This document shows, one piece after another, positions 9,434 through 17,323 of a stretch of DNA of 64,000 nt. The translations under genes were made by a program, and so were the position numbers. The stretch lies in assembly GCA_963764345.1 (NCBI GenBank), contig CAVXSF010000016.1, positions 1-64,000 of the forward strand. The letters run 5' to 3'. Each line of letters starts with the position of its first letter. Within the stretch, counting starts at the first letter, position 1. The DNA is from DASQZK01 sp963764345 (GTDB taxonomy: Bacteria; Bacteroidota; Bacteroidia; Bacteroidales; GCA-2748055). The notes under the pieces are model-generated. The model had not been told where the DNA came from and ran no database searches. It worked only from the letters and a program-made list of their open reading frames with translations.

Positions 9434-10015
9434 TCAGGAGGATGCATTTTTTCCCCGCGTATAGGTCAGGGCTACTACCCCGCAATCGAAGCGTCTCTCC
9501 CCTGTGAGTTCAAGTCCTATCCTGCCCTGGATATTTTTAAATAAAGGAATGCCTGTGCCCAGGACAACAGGATTTACGTTTATCCGGTATTCATCAATCA
9601 TTCCGGCTTGAATAAGTGTATGGGCGACAGAGGCACTCCCGATGACCAGAAGGTTTTTCCCCGGTTTATTTTTAATTTGTGCGATTGTTCCGGCAATGTC
9701 ATGGTCGAAAAATCTGGTATTGTTCCAGTCTGACTTCTTCAGCGTTTTTGAGAAAACCACTTTTAAAGCCTCATTTACCCAGGTGGCATGTTGTTTATCA
9801 TGTGAAGAAGCACCAGGTTGACCGGCTGCTGTGGGCCAGTAATTTTCCATCATCTGAAATGTGATCCTTCCGTATACGGCGGTATCGGCATCTTTTGTCA
9901 GTGAACCGACGTAATCTCCCATGGCATTATCGAACAGGATCCAGTCCATCTCTCCGGCCGGACCAGCGACAAAGCCATCAAGTGAAACGTGCATTAGCAG
10001 CATAACTTTTCTCAT
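9434..10015 (-). CDS. dihydrofolate reductase family protein (RibD C-terminal domain)
   Basis: 193 residues matching the YyaP/RibD-C group: MRKVMLLMHVSLDGFVAGP at the N-terminus (strand A and the SLDG turn), GRITFQMMENYWP (~47), and LLVIGSASVAHTLIQAGMID (~123), then NPVVLGTGIPLF. The fold binds NADPH, but most such proteins have no proven substrate; a link to folate or flavin metabolism is not established. Its start overlaps the stop of the upstream paralogue by four bases (ATGA), indicating translational coupling. The two genes are probably an old tandem duplication. Confidence 0.88.
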   Translation of the reverse strand: MRKVMLLMHVSLDGFVAGPAGEMDWILFDNAMGDYVGSLTKDADTAVYGRITFQMMENYWPTAAGQPGASSHDKQHATWVNEALKVVFSKTLKKSDWNNTRFFDHDIAGTIAQIKNKPGKNLLVIGSASVAHTLIQAGMIDEYRINVNPVVLGTGIPLFKNIQGRIGLELTGERRFDCGVVALTYTRGKNASS

Positions 10016-10599
10016 GGTTCCGTCCTTTTCAGGAATGAAAACTTTTTATAATGCAGCATTACGATGCCGCAATCAAAGGCTTTGCTCTCTGCCAGTTTAA
10101 GAGCCGTACGGACAGGGAAAACCGGCAGGCCTCTTCCGTTCCCCAGCGCAACAGGATTGATGAAAAGAAAATAATCATCAATGAGGTTGTATTTCACCAT
10201 CTCCGAAACAAAACCAGCTCCACCGTAAAGAATGATGTCTCCCCCATCCCGGTCCTTTAGTTTGAAAATTTCATCTTCGAGCTTTCCCTTTGCAAGCGTC
10301 GTATTTCTCCAGGGTGATTTGTCAAGTGTTCTTGTAAACACAACTTTTTGTGTGTCGACCATCTTTTTGCCAAAGGTATATTCAGGGTCAGCAGGATCAG
10401 AGGTTGCTTTCTCCCAGTGGGAGATGAAACCGTCTGTCATTTTTCGCCCCAGGATTATGGTGTCAACAGGGTTGGTAAGGTTACTGACAAATGTCTTTAT
10501 ATCCTCACTCCAATCCCATATCATCCAGTCAAATTCTCCGGTAAGACTTCCGCAGTATCCGTCGATGGTAAGCTGCATCTGAAGTTTGAGTGCCCTCAT
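10012..10599 (-). CDS. dihydrofolate reductase family protein (RibD C-terminal domain), paralogue
   Basis: 195 residues from the ATG at 10599. A longer frame from 10638 exists but would overlap the preceding membrane-protein gene and add a hydrophobic leader not found in this family, so I prefer MRALKLQMQLTIDGYCG. Family signatures are the QLTIDG turn, GRKMTDGFISHWEK, and IILYGGAGFVSEMVKYNLID followed by NPVALGNGRGLPVF. It is the middle gene of a three-gene reverse-strand operon and overlaps the next reductase by four bases. Substrate unknown. Confidence 0.85.
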   Translation of the reverse strand: MRALKLQMQLTIDGYCGSLTGEFDWMIWDWSEDIKTFVSNLTNPVDTIILGRKMTDGFISHWEKATSDPADPEYTFGKKMVDTQKVVFTRTLDKSPWRNTTLAKGKLEDEIFKLKDRDGGDIILYGGAGFVSEMVKYNLIDDYFLFINPVALGNGRGLPVFPVRTALKLAESKAFDCGIVMLHYKKFSFLKRTEP

Positions 10600-10619
10600 A
10601 TAAATAGTAATTATGAATA

Positions 10620-11066
10620 TTAAAACCAGGTTGCCCATGAATGTAAGAACGGCCAGGGAATAAGCATAAAAATGATGACCAGGCCGATACTGTAGAACAG
10701 GGTAATGCGCCTGTATATGTCATGATCTGAAGGCTTCCTGACCGCTGTGTGATAGCCCATATTTACCAGGCTTACTGCAATCAACATACCCAGGAAATGA
10801 TCGATACCGAAAAAAGCAAACATCCCGCCAGCATTTGAAAGATTCGCCCAGGCAGAGTAATAACCTTTTAAAATATAGAGAGCCAGTCCGCTTAAAAGCT
10901 GGATGTTCAGAAAAATAATGGTCCATAGATGCCATTTCCTGATGGCTTGTGAATATCTGCGGTCCTTAATCAACCCATGGGCAGCAATAATGATGGAAAT
11001 TATGAGGAGAACAAGGCTGGCGTAGCGAATCATTGAATGAAGATCCAGAAGTCCGGTGATAATCAT
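10620..11066 (-). CDS. small four-helix membrane protein, cytochrome-b-like
   Basis: 148 residues with four predicted membrane helices (about 13-32, 47-66, 84-102 and 123-142). Histidines in or near helices (HGLIKDRRY, KWHLW, DHFLGM, MGYH) recall small Bacteroidota proteins often labelled cytochrome B, but no heme-binding pair can be proven here. It is the first gene of the operon with the two DHFR-like reductases (21 bp and -4 bp spacings), so a role in a membrane redox step is possible. This is an inference from context only. Confidence 0.7.
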   Translation of the reverse strand: MIITGLLDLHSMIRYASLVLLIISIIIAAHGLIKDRRYSQAIRKWHLWTIIFLNIQLLSGLALYILKGYYSAWANLSNAGGMFAFFGIDHFLGMLIAVSLVNMGYHTAVRKPSDHDIYRRITLFYSIGLVIIFMLIPWPFLHSWATWF

Positions 11067-11405
11067 AGGTTTTTTCTTTAGAAATGTTAGGTAATACTAA
11101 TTTTTTACATTGAAAATTAATGTTAACGGTGCATGAATTCCAGGTTTACTGAGAACAAGGATACGGAGCAAAAGTTTAAAGTCAGCCCGCTTAAACCGAT
11201 CCCTGCGAGCTTAAGGTGCGGATCTTAAGATATCACGGTTATAAAATAGCCGTTCTTAAGTCTTTCATATTTAATTGATTTATTACTTTTGGTAAGTAGA
11301 GAAAGGATTGTCGCGTAAATGTCGCTCTACTGTCGTGAAAAATACAATCCATATTTTTGGTCAGTTTTTAAGTTAACCATAATCTTGCTAAAATTTTATT
11401 GAATC
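11067..11405. other. divergent intergenic region
   Basis: This 339-bp gap lies between the reverse-strand reductase operon and the forward XRE-fusion gene and must hold both promoters. It is AT-rich. A -7-like element for the forward gene is listed separately. No further feature is recognised. Confidence 0.6.
11284..11291 (+). promoter_or_regulatory. probable Bacteroidota -7 element (TAnnTTTG)
   Basis: TACTTTTG matches the TAnnTTTG consensus of the housekeeping sigma factor of Bacteroidota. The upstream position expected for TTTG holds only CTTTC. It would give a leader of about 105 nt for the XRE-fusion gene starting at 11406. Confidence 0.45.
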
Positions 11406-12191
11406 ATGAAGCAACCCGATTTAGGTAAAAAAATCGCTGAACTCAGGCAGGCAAGAGGAATGACCCAGGAAGAGCTGGCAGAAAAATGCAAGCTTAGCAC
11501 CAGAACGATTCAACGTATTGAATTGGCCGAGGTGATGCCCAGAAGTTATACTGTTAAGGCGATCTTTACATGCCTGGGATATGATTATTACCATTCCGAC
11601 GCTTCACAGTCATTCAGTCTTGATGTGACTGTCAGCAAGGTTAACAAACAATTGAAGCGGTTTTACCGGTACATTTTGGATCTGTTTAACTTAAAAACTC
11701 ACACCATGAAAAAAGTTATGATTTTATCGGTTCCTTTCCTTACTGTGCTGCTGGTTTTGTTGCTTAGCAGCGCCAGGTCCGATGCACAGGATTCTGAAGA
11801 GATCAGGGCGGAATTTTATACAGCCAGCTCAAACGCTGCCTTTTCTGACCAGTTCAATAACGGACAAATTGATTCTGTTTGTCAGAGATACCTTTATACA
11901 GCCTGCTACATGCCAGACCAGTATCCTACTGTAGCCGGCAGGGACAAAATCAATGCCTACTATCAACAACTCTATGATCGCGGAGTCAGGTTTACCGAAG
12001 TCAGATCTACGTATAAAATTATCTCCGATTCCATAGCCATTGACAGGGGAACCTGGACTGTTACGGTCAATACCATATCTGTAAGCGGTAATTATTTTAC
12101 ACAGTGGCATTACGTCAACGGGGAATGGATGATCGAGAATGAGATGAGCAGGGCAGCTTTTATACCAGGTGATGATGACCAGGGTATATAA
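11406..12191 (+). CDS. XRE-type HTH protein fused to a membrane-anchored SnoaL/NTF2-like domain
   Basis: 261 residues. Residues 8-60 are a clear XRE helix-turn-helix (MTQEELAEKCKLSTRTIQRIE). At residue 101 an internal Met opens a stretch that looks exactly like a signal peptide (MKKVMILSVPFLTVLLVLLL ... SDAQ). Residues ~130-255 resemble a SnoaL/DUF4440-type domain (FNNGQIDSVCQRYL, VAGRDKINAYYQQLYDRG, GTWTVTV, HYVNGEWMIENEM). Read as one protein, it is a one-component transmembrane regulator with a cytoplasmic HTH and an extracytoplasmic sensor. Alternatively two ancestral genes have fused, since the sequence before codon 101 (ACTCACACC) looks like a leader. A hairpin terminator follows. Confidence 0.8.
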   Translation: MKQPDLGKKIAELRQARGMTQEELAEKCKLSTRTIQRIELAEVMPRSYTVKAIFTCLGYDYYHSDASQSFSLDVTVSKVNKQLKRFYRYILDLFNLKTHTMKKVMILSVPFLTVLLVLLLSSARSDAQDSEEIRAEFYTASSNAAFSDQFNNGQIDSVCQRYLYTACYMPDQYPTVAGRDKINAYYQQLYDRGVRFTEVRSTYKIISDSIAIDRGTWTVTVNTISVSGNYFTQWHYVNGEWMIENEMSRAAFIPGDDDQGI

Positions 12192-12578
12192 AAAAGAAGC
12201 TATTCCGTCAGGTATAGCTCCTTTTTTCGTTAACCTACCAAGTCATCCTCACGGATTTTTTAAATGCTTTTTTCGATATAGGAATCAGTTATATCATTTC
12301 CTCTCAGGCCGGGTTTCTTTTACTTTTAACGATCGTTGTTAAGAGTATGCAAGATTACAACTTATTGGATCAGATGATGCCAGGCTTTTAATGATATGCA
12401 TCAATCCAGTCGATGATATTCATCACTATATTGATACCCCCAATACACGCTGATATGCAATAGGCAGAACTTTTGCCAGAGACTTCAAGACTGTGGCACG
12501 AAATCAGATCAGTTGAAGCAAATCCCTTATAAACCCCTGAAGCTTGCTTTTAGAATGGGAATACACTAAATTTGAGGT
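12192..12578. other. intergenic region
   Basis: 387 bp between the XRE-fusion gene and the orphan frame at 12579. Apart from the terminator at its left end I see no conserved motif or supported frame. Confidence 0.5.
12198..12226 (+). terminator. intrinsic terminator after the XRE-fusion gene
   Basis: AGCTAT (12198-12203) pairs with ATAGCT (12214-12219) across a ten-base loop, followed by CCTTTTTT. It lies seven bases after the stop codon at 12191. Confidence 0.6.
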
Positions 12579-12980
12579 ATGTCTGAATGCAAGAATCATA
12601 CAGGTCATACATTCAATATGATCCTGTTCGTGATCCTGACCATGATTTTTATTTCTGTTTACTCAAACGACAGGGATCAGCTCAGGAATGGAACGGCTAA
12701 GCATGAAATGATAACTGGAGACTTGAATGGCGGATTAAATGCCATTTCACCCGAAACAGTCAGGGTTCCGTTATTTTCCCTTTCATGGATTTCGATACAG
12801 GATCATTTTAATTTCAGGCTTTATAATGAAATCGACAAGATTAATTCAGACAATGTATCGGCTCTTCAGTCTTATAAAGCCATTCATGAAAAGCATCTGT
12901 ACGTCAAACCTGTACACATTTACTGTCAATATCACCATCTTATCTTCCCTCACAAGGATGACCTTCCTGAATTAAGTTAG
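12579..12980 (+). CDS. hypothetical membrane-anchored or secreted protein
   Basis: 133 residues, not recognised. A hydrophobic segment at ~14-29 (MILFVILTMIFISVYS) could be a signal anchor. The C-terminal third is rich in His, Tyr and Lys (KAIHEKHLYVKPVHIYCQYH, then HKDD). Composition and codon pattern look coding, and an overlapping frame in another register is weaker. It precedes the SecD-like gene by 75 bp on the same strand, which may mean co-transcription. Function unknown. Confidence 0.4.
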   Translation: MSECKNHTGHTFNMILFVILTMIFISVYSNDRDQLRNGTAKHEMITGDLNGGLNAISPETVRVPLFSLSWISIQDHFNFRLYNEIDKINSDNVSALQSYKAIHEKHLYVKPVHIYCQYHHLIFPHKDDLPELS

Positions 12981-13054
12981 AGTACCCCGACTTTTTCTCA
13001 ACATTTTATTTATTCATAAGGGAATGCAAGTTCCCCGCTTTAAAATTTCATAGT

Positions 13055-13915
13055 ATGAAAACTATTATATATGCACTTCTTGCAATCATAATTACCGGTA
13101 TGGTTGCAACCGCTTTTTCAAAAGATCCCGATCGGAAGAATACAATAATGATCACAACGTTTGATAGTCAAGCCACACCTGGAGATATTTCACGGTCAGC
13201 GGAAATTTTATCCGCACGCCTGAAAGACTTTGGAGCAGAAGGATTCAGTGTTACCGGAATGCCATCGAAAAACCAGATAAGGGTCACTCTGCCAGCAGCC
13301 GGCGATCTGAACGTGCTCAGGAACCTGCTTGTGCAAAAAGGGGAAATGATGATAACACCGGTTTACAGCAGAAGTGAATTATCCATTCTTCTTAAAGGGA
13401 ATGACAGTTTATTCCTTGTTCTTCCATCCGGTCCGGGCAATGATTCGACCTCTGTGATTGGCTGTTCATCAGTTTCTGATACCGGCAACATCAACAGAAC
13501 TATTTCAGAGCAGGTTCACCTCAGGAATTGTGCGTTTGCATGGGGTCTGGGAGCTGACCCTTTGGTAAGCTGTTTATATGGCATAAAGACGGGTGACCAC
13601 GAGCATCCAGCCCTGACAGGAGAAGATATTGAACAGGTGAGGAGTGTTGAGGATAAATCCTCTGGTAAATACGAAATCGAAGTGCGGTTTAAGCCAACGA
13701 TTTCAGAAAGATGGAGAGAGATGACCGCTCAAAATGTCAACCATGCAATTGCCATTGTTTTGGATCACCATGTGATCTCCGCTCCGGTTGTTAAGGATGA
13801 AATATCAGGAGGTATCTGCCGTATCACGGGTAATTTTACAGTGATACAGGCTAACTTCCTTGCAGCTGTGTTGAATAACGGAAGGCTGCCGGTGCCACTT
13901 GGAATTATAAAATGA
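13055..13915 (+). CDS. stand-alone SecD-like periplasmic domain protein
   Basis: 286 residues. An N-terminal signal or anchor (MKTIIYALLAIIITGMVATAF) is followed by a region resembling the P1 domain of SecD: SAEILSARLKDFGAEGFSV and IRVTLPAAGDLNVLRNLLVQKG (~45-105). The end matches the P1 base just before the SecD membrane part (NHAIAIVLDHHVISAPVV, GGICRITGNFT, LAAVLNNGRLPVPLGII). True SecD continues with six membrane helices; here the protein stops. It therefore cannot be a normal proton-driven SecD subunit. Known: P1 assists late steps of protein export. Inferred: a periplasmic helper or a repurposed domain. A strong hairpin follows the stop. Confidence 0.75.
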   Translation: MKTIIYALLAIIITGMVATAFSKDPDRKNTIMITTFDSQATPGDISRSAEILSARLKDFGAEGFSVTGMPSKNQIRVTLPAAGDLNVLRNLLVQKGEMMITPVYSRSELSILLKGNDSLFLVLPSGPGNDSTSVIGCSSVSDTGNINRTISEQVHLRNCAFAWGLGADPLVSCLYGIKTGDHEHPALTGEDIEQVRSVEDKSSGKYEIEVRFKPTISERWREMTAQNVNHAIAIVLDHHVISAPVVKDEISGGICRITGNFTVIQANFLAAVLNNGRLPVPLGIIK

Positions 13916-13924
13916 AGGGTTCAA

Positions 13925-13953
13925 AAGGAGGTTGCCTTTCCGGCAACCTCCTT
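13925..13953 (+). terminator. strong hairpin terminator after SecD-like gene
   Basis: AAGGAGGTTGCC (13925-13936) pairs perfectly with GGCAACCTCCTT (13942-13953) around TTTCC. The following CTGTCGTTT is only moderately T-rich. It starts ten bases after the stop codon. Confidence 0.8.
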
Positions 13954-14302
13954 CTGTCGTTTAACGGTTTAAGATCTGTCGTTTGTTGTGGGTTGGCAAT
14001 ATGAGCTCAATATTGAGATTGATAGATCATGGAATTTTTTAGCATTTAACTTTCTTGTTTATGCAAATGGTCCGGTTGTTCAGTCACGACGGAGTATTAA
14101 ATGATTAGCTTTTACTTTTTCAAACAGGCGATCCCATAGTCATTTAAACATTTTTCCTGAATTTTGGTTAATGAATTATGTAAGGAGAATAAAAGATCCT
14201 TAAATATTTAAATTACAAAACAGGAAAAGCGGTCAACCTGTTACAACTTAAAAATTTTTCCTCCCATGAATTATTGTCTTTCACCAATATTTCTCCAATG
14301 TC
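13954..14302. other. intergenic region upstream of the cytolysin-like gene
   Basis: AT-rich leader region of about 350 bp that should contain the promoter of the gene at 14303. No TAnnTTTG match stands out and no small frame is supported. Confidence 0.5.
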
Positions 14303-16111
14303 ATGAAAAAAATAAGCATCTTAACCATGATCCTTCTTGGCATGTTTGCATGCAGCAAGGACAAGAATTCAGGTTCAAACACTTCATTTGAAGCTGTCGT
14401 TCAGAAAGCCGGTGATTTTAGTCCCGCGGTGAAATCTGAGGATACCCTAAGTACAGACGCCAGCAATGAAGTTATAGATGGTGAAGTTTGGAACTGCACT
14501 ACTACAACTTACAATGCTATGGAACCGGGAGGAGGGGACAAAGGTTTTCCGTTGTTTAACCCCAATGCCAGCGTAATTTATCCGGGCAGCCTTCTTCAGG
14601 GAAATTCACTCAAGAAAGCCACACCGGATGTGATTGCCGTTGAACGTTCAGGAGGCACCATTTCGTACGACCTGGTCAACGGGAATACTTCATCGGTCTT
14701 TTCCGTGGATGTGGTGTCCAAGTCCGCCATTCAGAATGCAATGAATCAGATCATTGCAAACTCACCTCCTGATCTTCCTGCCAATTTTGTATTTTCATAC
14801 AGCCAGGTACAGTCTGAACAGGCTCTTTCCCTCAAGCTTGGCATTGATTATAATACTGCTTTTACGAGCATCAGCGGGGATTTCGGATTCAGTCAGGGGT
14901 CCAGTCTGAACCGCATCCTGGTTGAGTTGAACCAGAGTTTTTATACTATGAGTTTTGATATACCGACGAGCCTTGCAGGGCTTTTTGCTCCCAGTGTCAC
15001 CCCTAATGACCTGGCGAAATACGTTCAGCCGGGGAATCCGGCTACCTACATTTCGGATGTTACCTATGGAAGGATTTATTACATGCTTATTGAATCCTCT
15101 TCTTCCTACCAGGAAATGTCTACCCAAATTAACGCCTCATTCAGCGGGGTGGTGAATTCAGCCAGTGCAGACATTTCAGGTAACTCACTTTCCAAACTAA
15201 AGAATTTAAAGATTAAGGTGATGGCTTTTGGAGGACAGGCAACGACCAGCCTTCTTACTGTTGGGGAGCAAAATCTCAGTACCCTGGTCAGCCTTCTTGC
15301 TGAAGGCACTACGATTTCAACCGGAGTCCCGATTTCCTATGTTGTCAGAAGTGTGAGCTCCAACCAGATTGTCAGTACTCAGCTGGCGACTCAGTATGAT
15401 GTTACCAATTGTGAACCGGCACCTCCCGGGGGTGAACCTCCGTATACTGCACACTGGAAGGGGCAGGTTCTTAAACGGATGGGACCGGTGGGAGCAGCCT
15501 TCGCCACCAGCGGCACGGAGTTCATCCTTATCAGCAAAGATGGTACTCAGTACATGCGCAGCAATATCGGTGAGCTTGACGGTCCTTTCCCGATCGACAG
15601 TCTCGGTGGCGGGCCGGCACCCTTCAATATCGGGGCTGCCTGTAATATTGATGGCAACGATCAGCCTGATTACTGGGTGATGATCGTAGATAAATCCGGT
15701 GGCTATTACAGCTATATCACCGGTTCCGGAGTCTGGAGCACAAACGATCCCACACCGATCAGTAACCTGGCCAATGGGGATAATCCGTTTGCCCTCAACG
15801 GGATCGGAGGTATGCTCTTCAATTATAAATCTCCAGATGGGCCTGCTAACCGGTATGTCATCAATAAAGACGGCACGTATTTTTCACTTTATAACAACAA
15901 TCCCAATAGTTTTGGTAAGGTGTATCCTATCACCGACTGGGCCGGCGGAGGGCTTCCATTTGATTCAAAAACTGTTGGAGCAGGCATCGGCTTTTATCTC
16001 GGAACGAAAATGTTTTACCTGCTGTTCAACGGTGAAGGAACCAAGTACGCTATTTCCGGTGATGTTTACGGCAAAGGAACCCATGAATTCATTGGGCCGT
16101 TTGACCTTTAA
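14303..16111 (+). CDS. thiol-activated (cholesterol-dependent) cytolysin-like lipoprotein with C-terminal four-repeat module
   Basis: 602 residues. The signal peptide ends at a lipobox (GMFAC, Cys17). Residues ~60-370 follow the order of CDC domains 1-3: YPGSLLQGNSL (~95), AIQNAMNQIIANSP, an LKLGIDYNTAFTSISGDFGF strand/helix region, SFYTMSFDIPTSLAGLF, VTYGRIYYMLIESSSSYQEM, and GVPISYVVRSVSSNQIV. After TQYDVTNCEP, where domain 4 with the Trp-rich undecapeptide should start, a Pro/Gly linker leads instead into four ~50-residue repeats (FILISKDGTQY, WVMIVDKSGGYY, RYVINKDGTYF, FYLLFNGEGTKY), possibly a hemopexin-like propeller. Inferred: a surface lipoprotein of the MACPF/CDC superfamily with altered target recognition; pore formation is unproven. 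Confidence 0.85.
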   Translation: MKKISILTMILLGMFACSKDKNSGSNTSFEAVVQKAGDFSPAVKSEDTLSTDASNEVIDGEVWNCTTTTYNAMEPGGGDKGFPLFNPNASVIYPGSLLQGNSLKKATPDVIAVERSGGTISYDLVNGNTSSVFSVDVVSKSAIQNAMNQIIANSPPDLPANFVFSYSQVQSEQALSLKLGIDYNTAFTSISGDFGFSQGSSLNRILVELNQSFYTMSFDIPTSLAGLFAPSVTPNDLAKYVQPGNPATYISDVTYGRIYYMLIESSSSYQEMSTQINASFSGVVNSASADISGNSLSKLKNLKIKVMAFGGQATTSLLTVGEQNLSTLVSLLAEGTTISTGVPISYVVRSVSSNQIVSTQLATQYDVTNCEPAPPGGEPPYTAHWKGQVLKRMGPVGAAFATSGTEFILISKDGTQYMRSNIGELDGPFPIDSLGGGPAPFNIGAACNIDGNDQPDYWVMIVDKSGGYYSYITGSGVWSTNDPTPISNLANGDNPFALNGIGGMLFNYKSPDGPANRYVINKDGTYFSLYNNNPNSFGKVYPITDWAGGGLPFDSKTVGAGIGFYLGTKMFYLLFNGEGTKYAISGDVYGKGTHEFIGPFDL

Positions 16112-16276
16112 ACATTCTGCCAGAGTTCGGTCATTCCACTTTCCCGGGAACGATCATTTTTAACCCGGAGGAGGAATGACTCCCGGGTCATGCCGGGTGG
16201 GATGGTGTTCTATGCAATTCCGGAAATTCCCGATCAGGTGACCGGTCATCACACTGATTTGCGGTTCCTTTCAGGA

Positions 16277-17323
16277 TTACCGATCCTTTAAAACCTTCAC
16301 CCCTATACCGGAAGGCCTCTGTGCATCGTGATATATTCGCTGGGTAGCTTTGATGAAAGCAGACCGTGAACAGTGATAAATGTCGACAAATTGCTGGGGA
16401 TTAAGGTTAACCAATGGAAACCAGGAACTCTGAACCTGGACCATAATCCGGTGGCCCTTTTTAAAGCAATGTGCCACATCCTGCATTTCGAAGGGTACAT
16501 GTGTGATCTCTCCGGGCACAAAGGCTTCAGGTTTTTCATAACTATTCCTGAACCTGCCCCGCATGATGTCGCCCCTTACAAGCATCTGGTAGCCTCCCAT
16601 CGGAACCCCGGTATCCTCAGCTGATACGGCATCCGTTTGAGGAGGGTAAACATCGATCAGCTTTACCACATAATCGGCATCTGTACCGGTGGTACTTACA
16701 TAGAGATCCACCTGCAGGGGGCCTGTCAGGGTGATATCCTCATCCAAGAGGTCGGTCTGATAAACCATTACATCCGGCCGCCTGGAAGCAAAACGCTGAT
16801 CGGCGGTCATATAATCGGCCGTCCTTTTGAAATGCACTCCCTGGATATAGGGAACTGGCTTGGCCGGATCAGACACGTATTCGTCAAAACTATTCTGTTC
16901 TCCGGGAGATGCAAAAGTTAATTTTCCGTTTGGCTGGAGATACAGGGATGCATCTTCAGTTTCAGCCGGTGGCCAGGAATCAAAGGAACGCCATTCATCT
17001 TTACCGCTGATAAAAACGCTGGCTTCAGGAAGGTCCATCTTTCCTTCTCCTTTAAGATAGTAATTGAAAAATTTCAGTTCCAGGGTATTGAAATAATCTG
17101 TGGTATTGCCTCCCCAGGAAATATTGCCAAGGTGATCCGCAGCTTCATGACCCCATTGGTGATGAGACCACGGTCCCATGATCAGCCGGTTCTGGTTTTC
17201 CGGGTTTTCCGTTTCAATGGTTTTATAGGTATTCAGGGTGCCGAAGAGGTCCTCTGCATCAAACCAGCCGCCGACCTCGAGCACTGCGGGTTTTATGTTT
17301 CCCAGATACCTCAGTGGATTCCT
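16277..17323 (-). pseudogene. S15/CocE-family hydrolase, C-terminal part after a frameshift
   Basis: This frame continues the protein that starts at 18434. It carries the remaining catalytic region: LEVGGWFDAEDL with the Asp and IMGPWSHHQWG with the His expected for the S15 / CocE-NonD triad. It then holds the beta-sandwich C-terminal domain (ITLTGPLQVDLYVSTTGTDA, GHRIMVQVQSSWFP). Without the first part it has no signal peptide and no Ser nucleophile. Removing one base of CAGG at about 17321-17324 restores a continuous reading frame of 718 residues. Either the gene is recently broken or the base is an assembly error. Confidence 0.85.
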
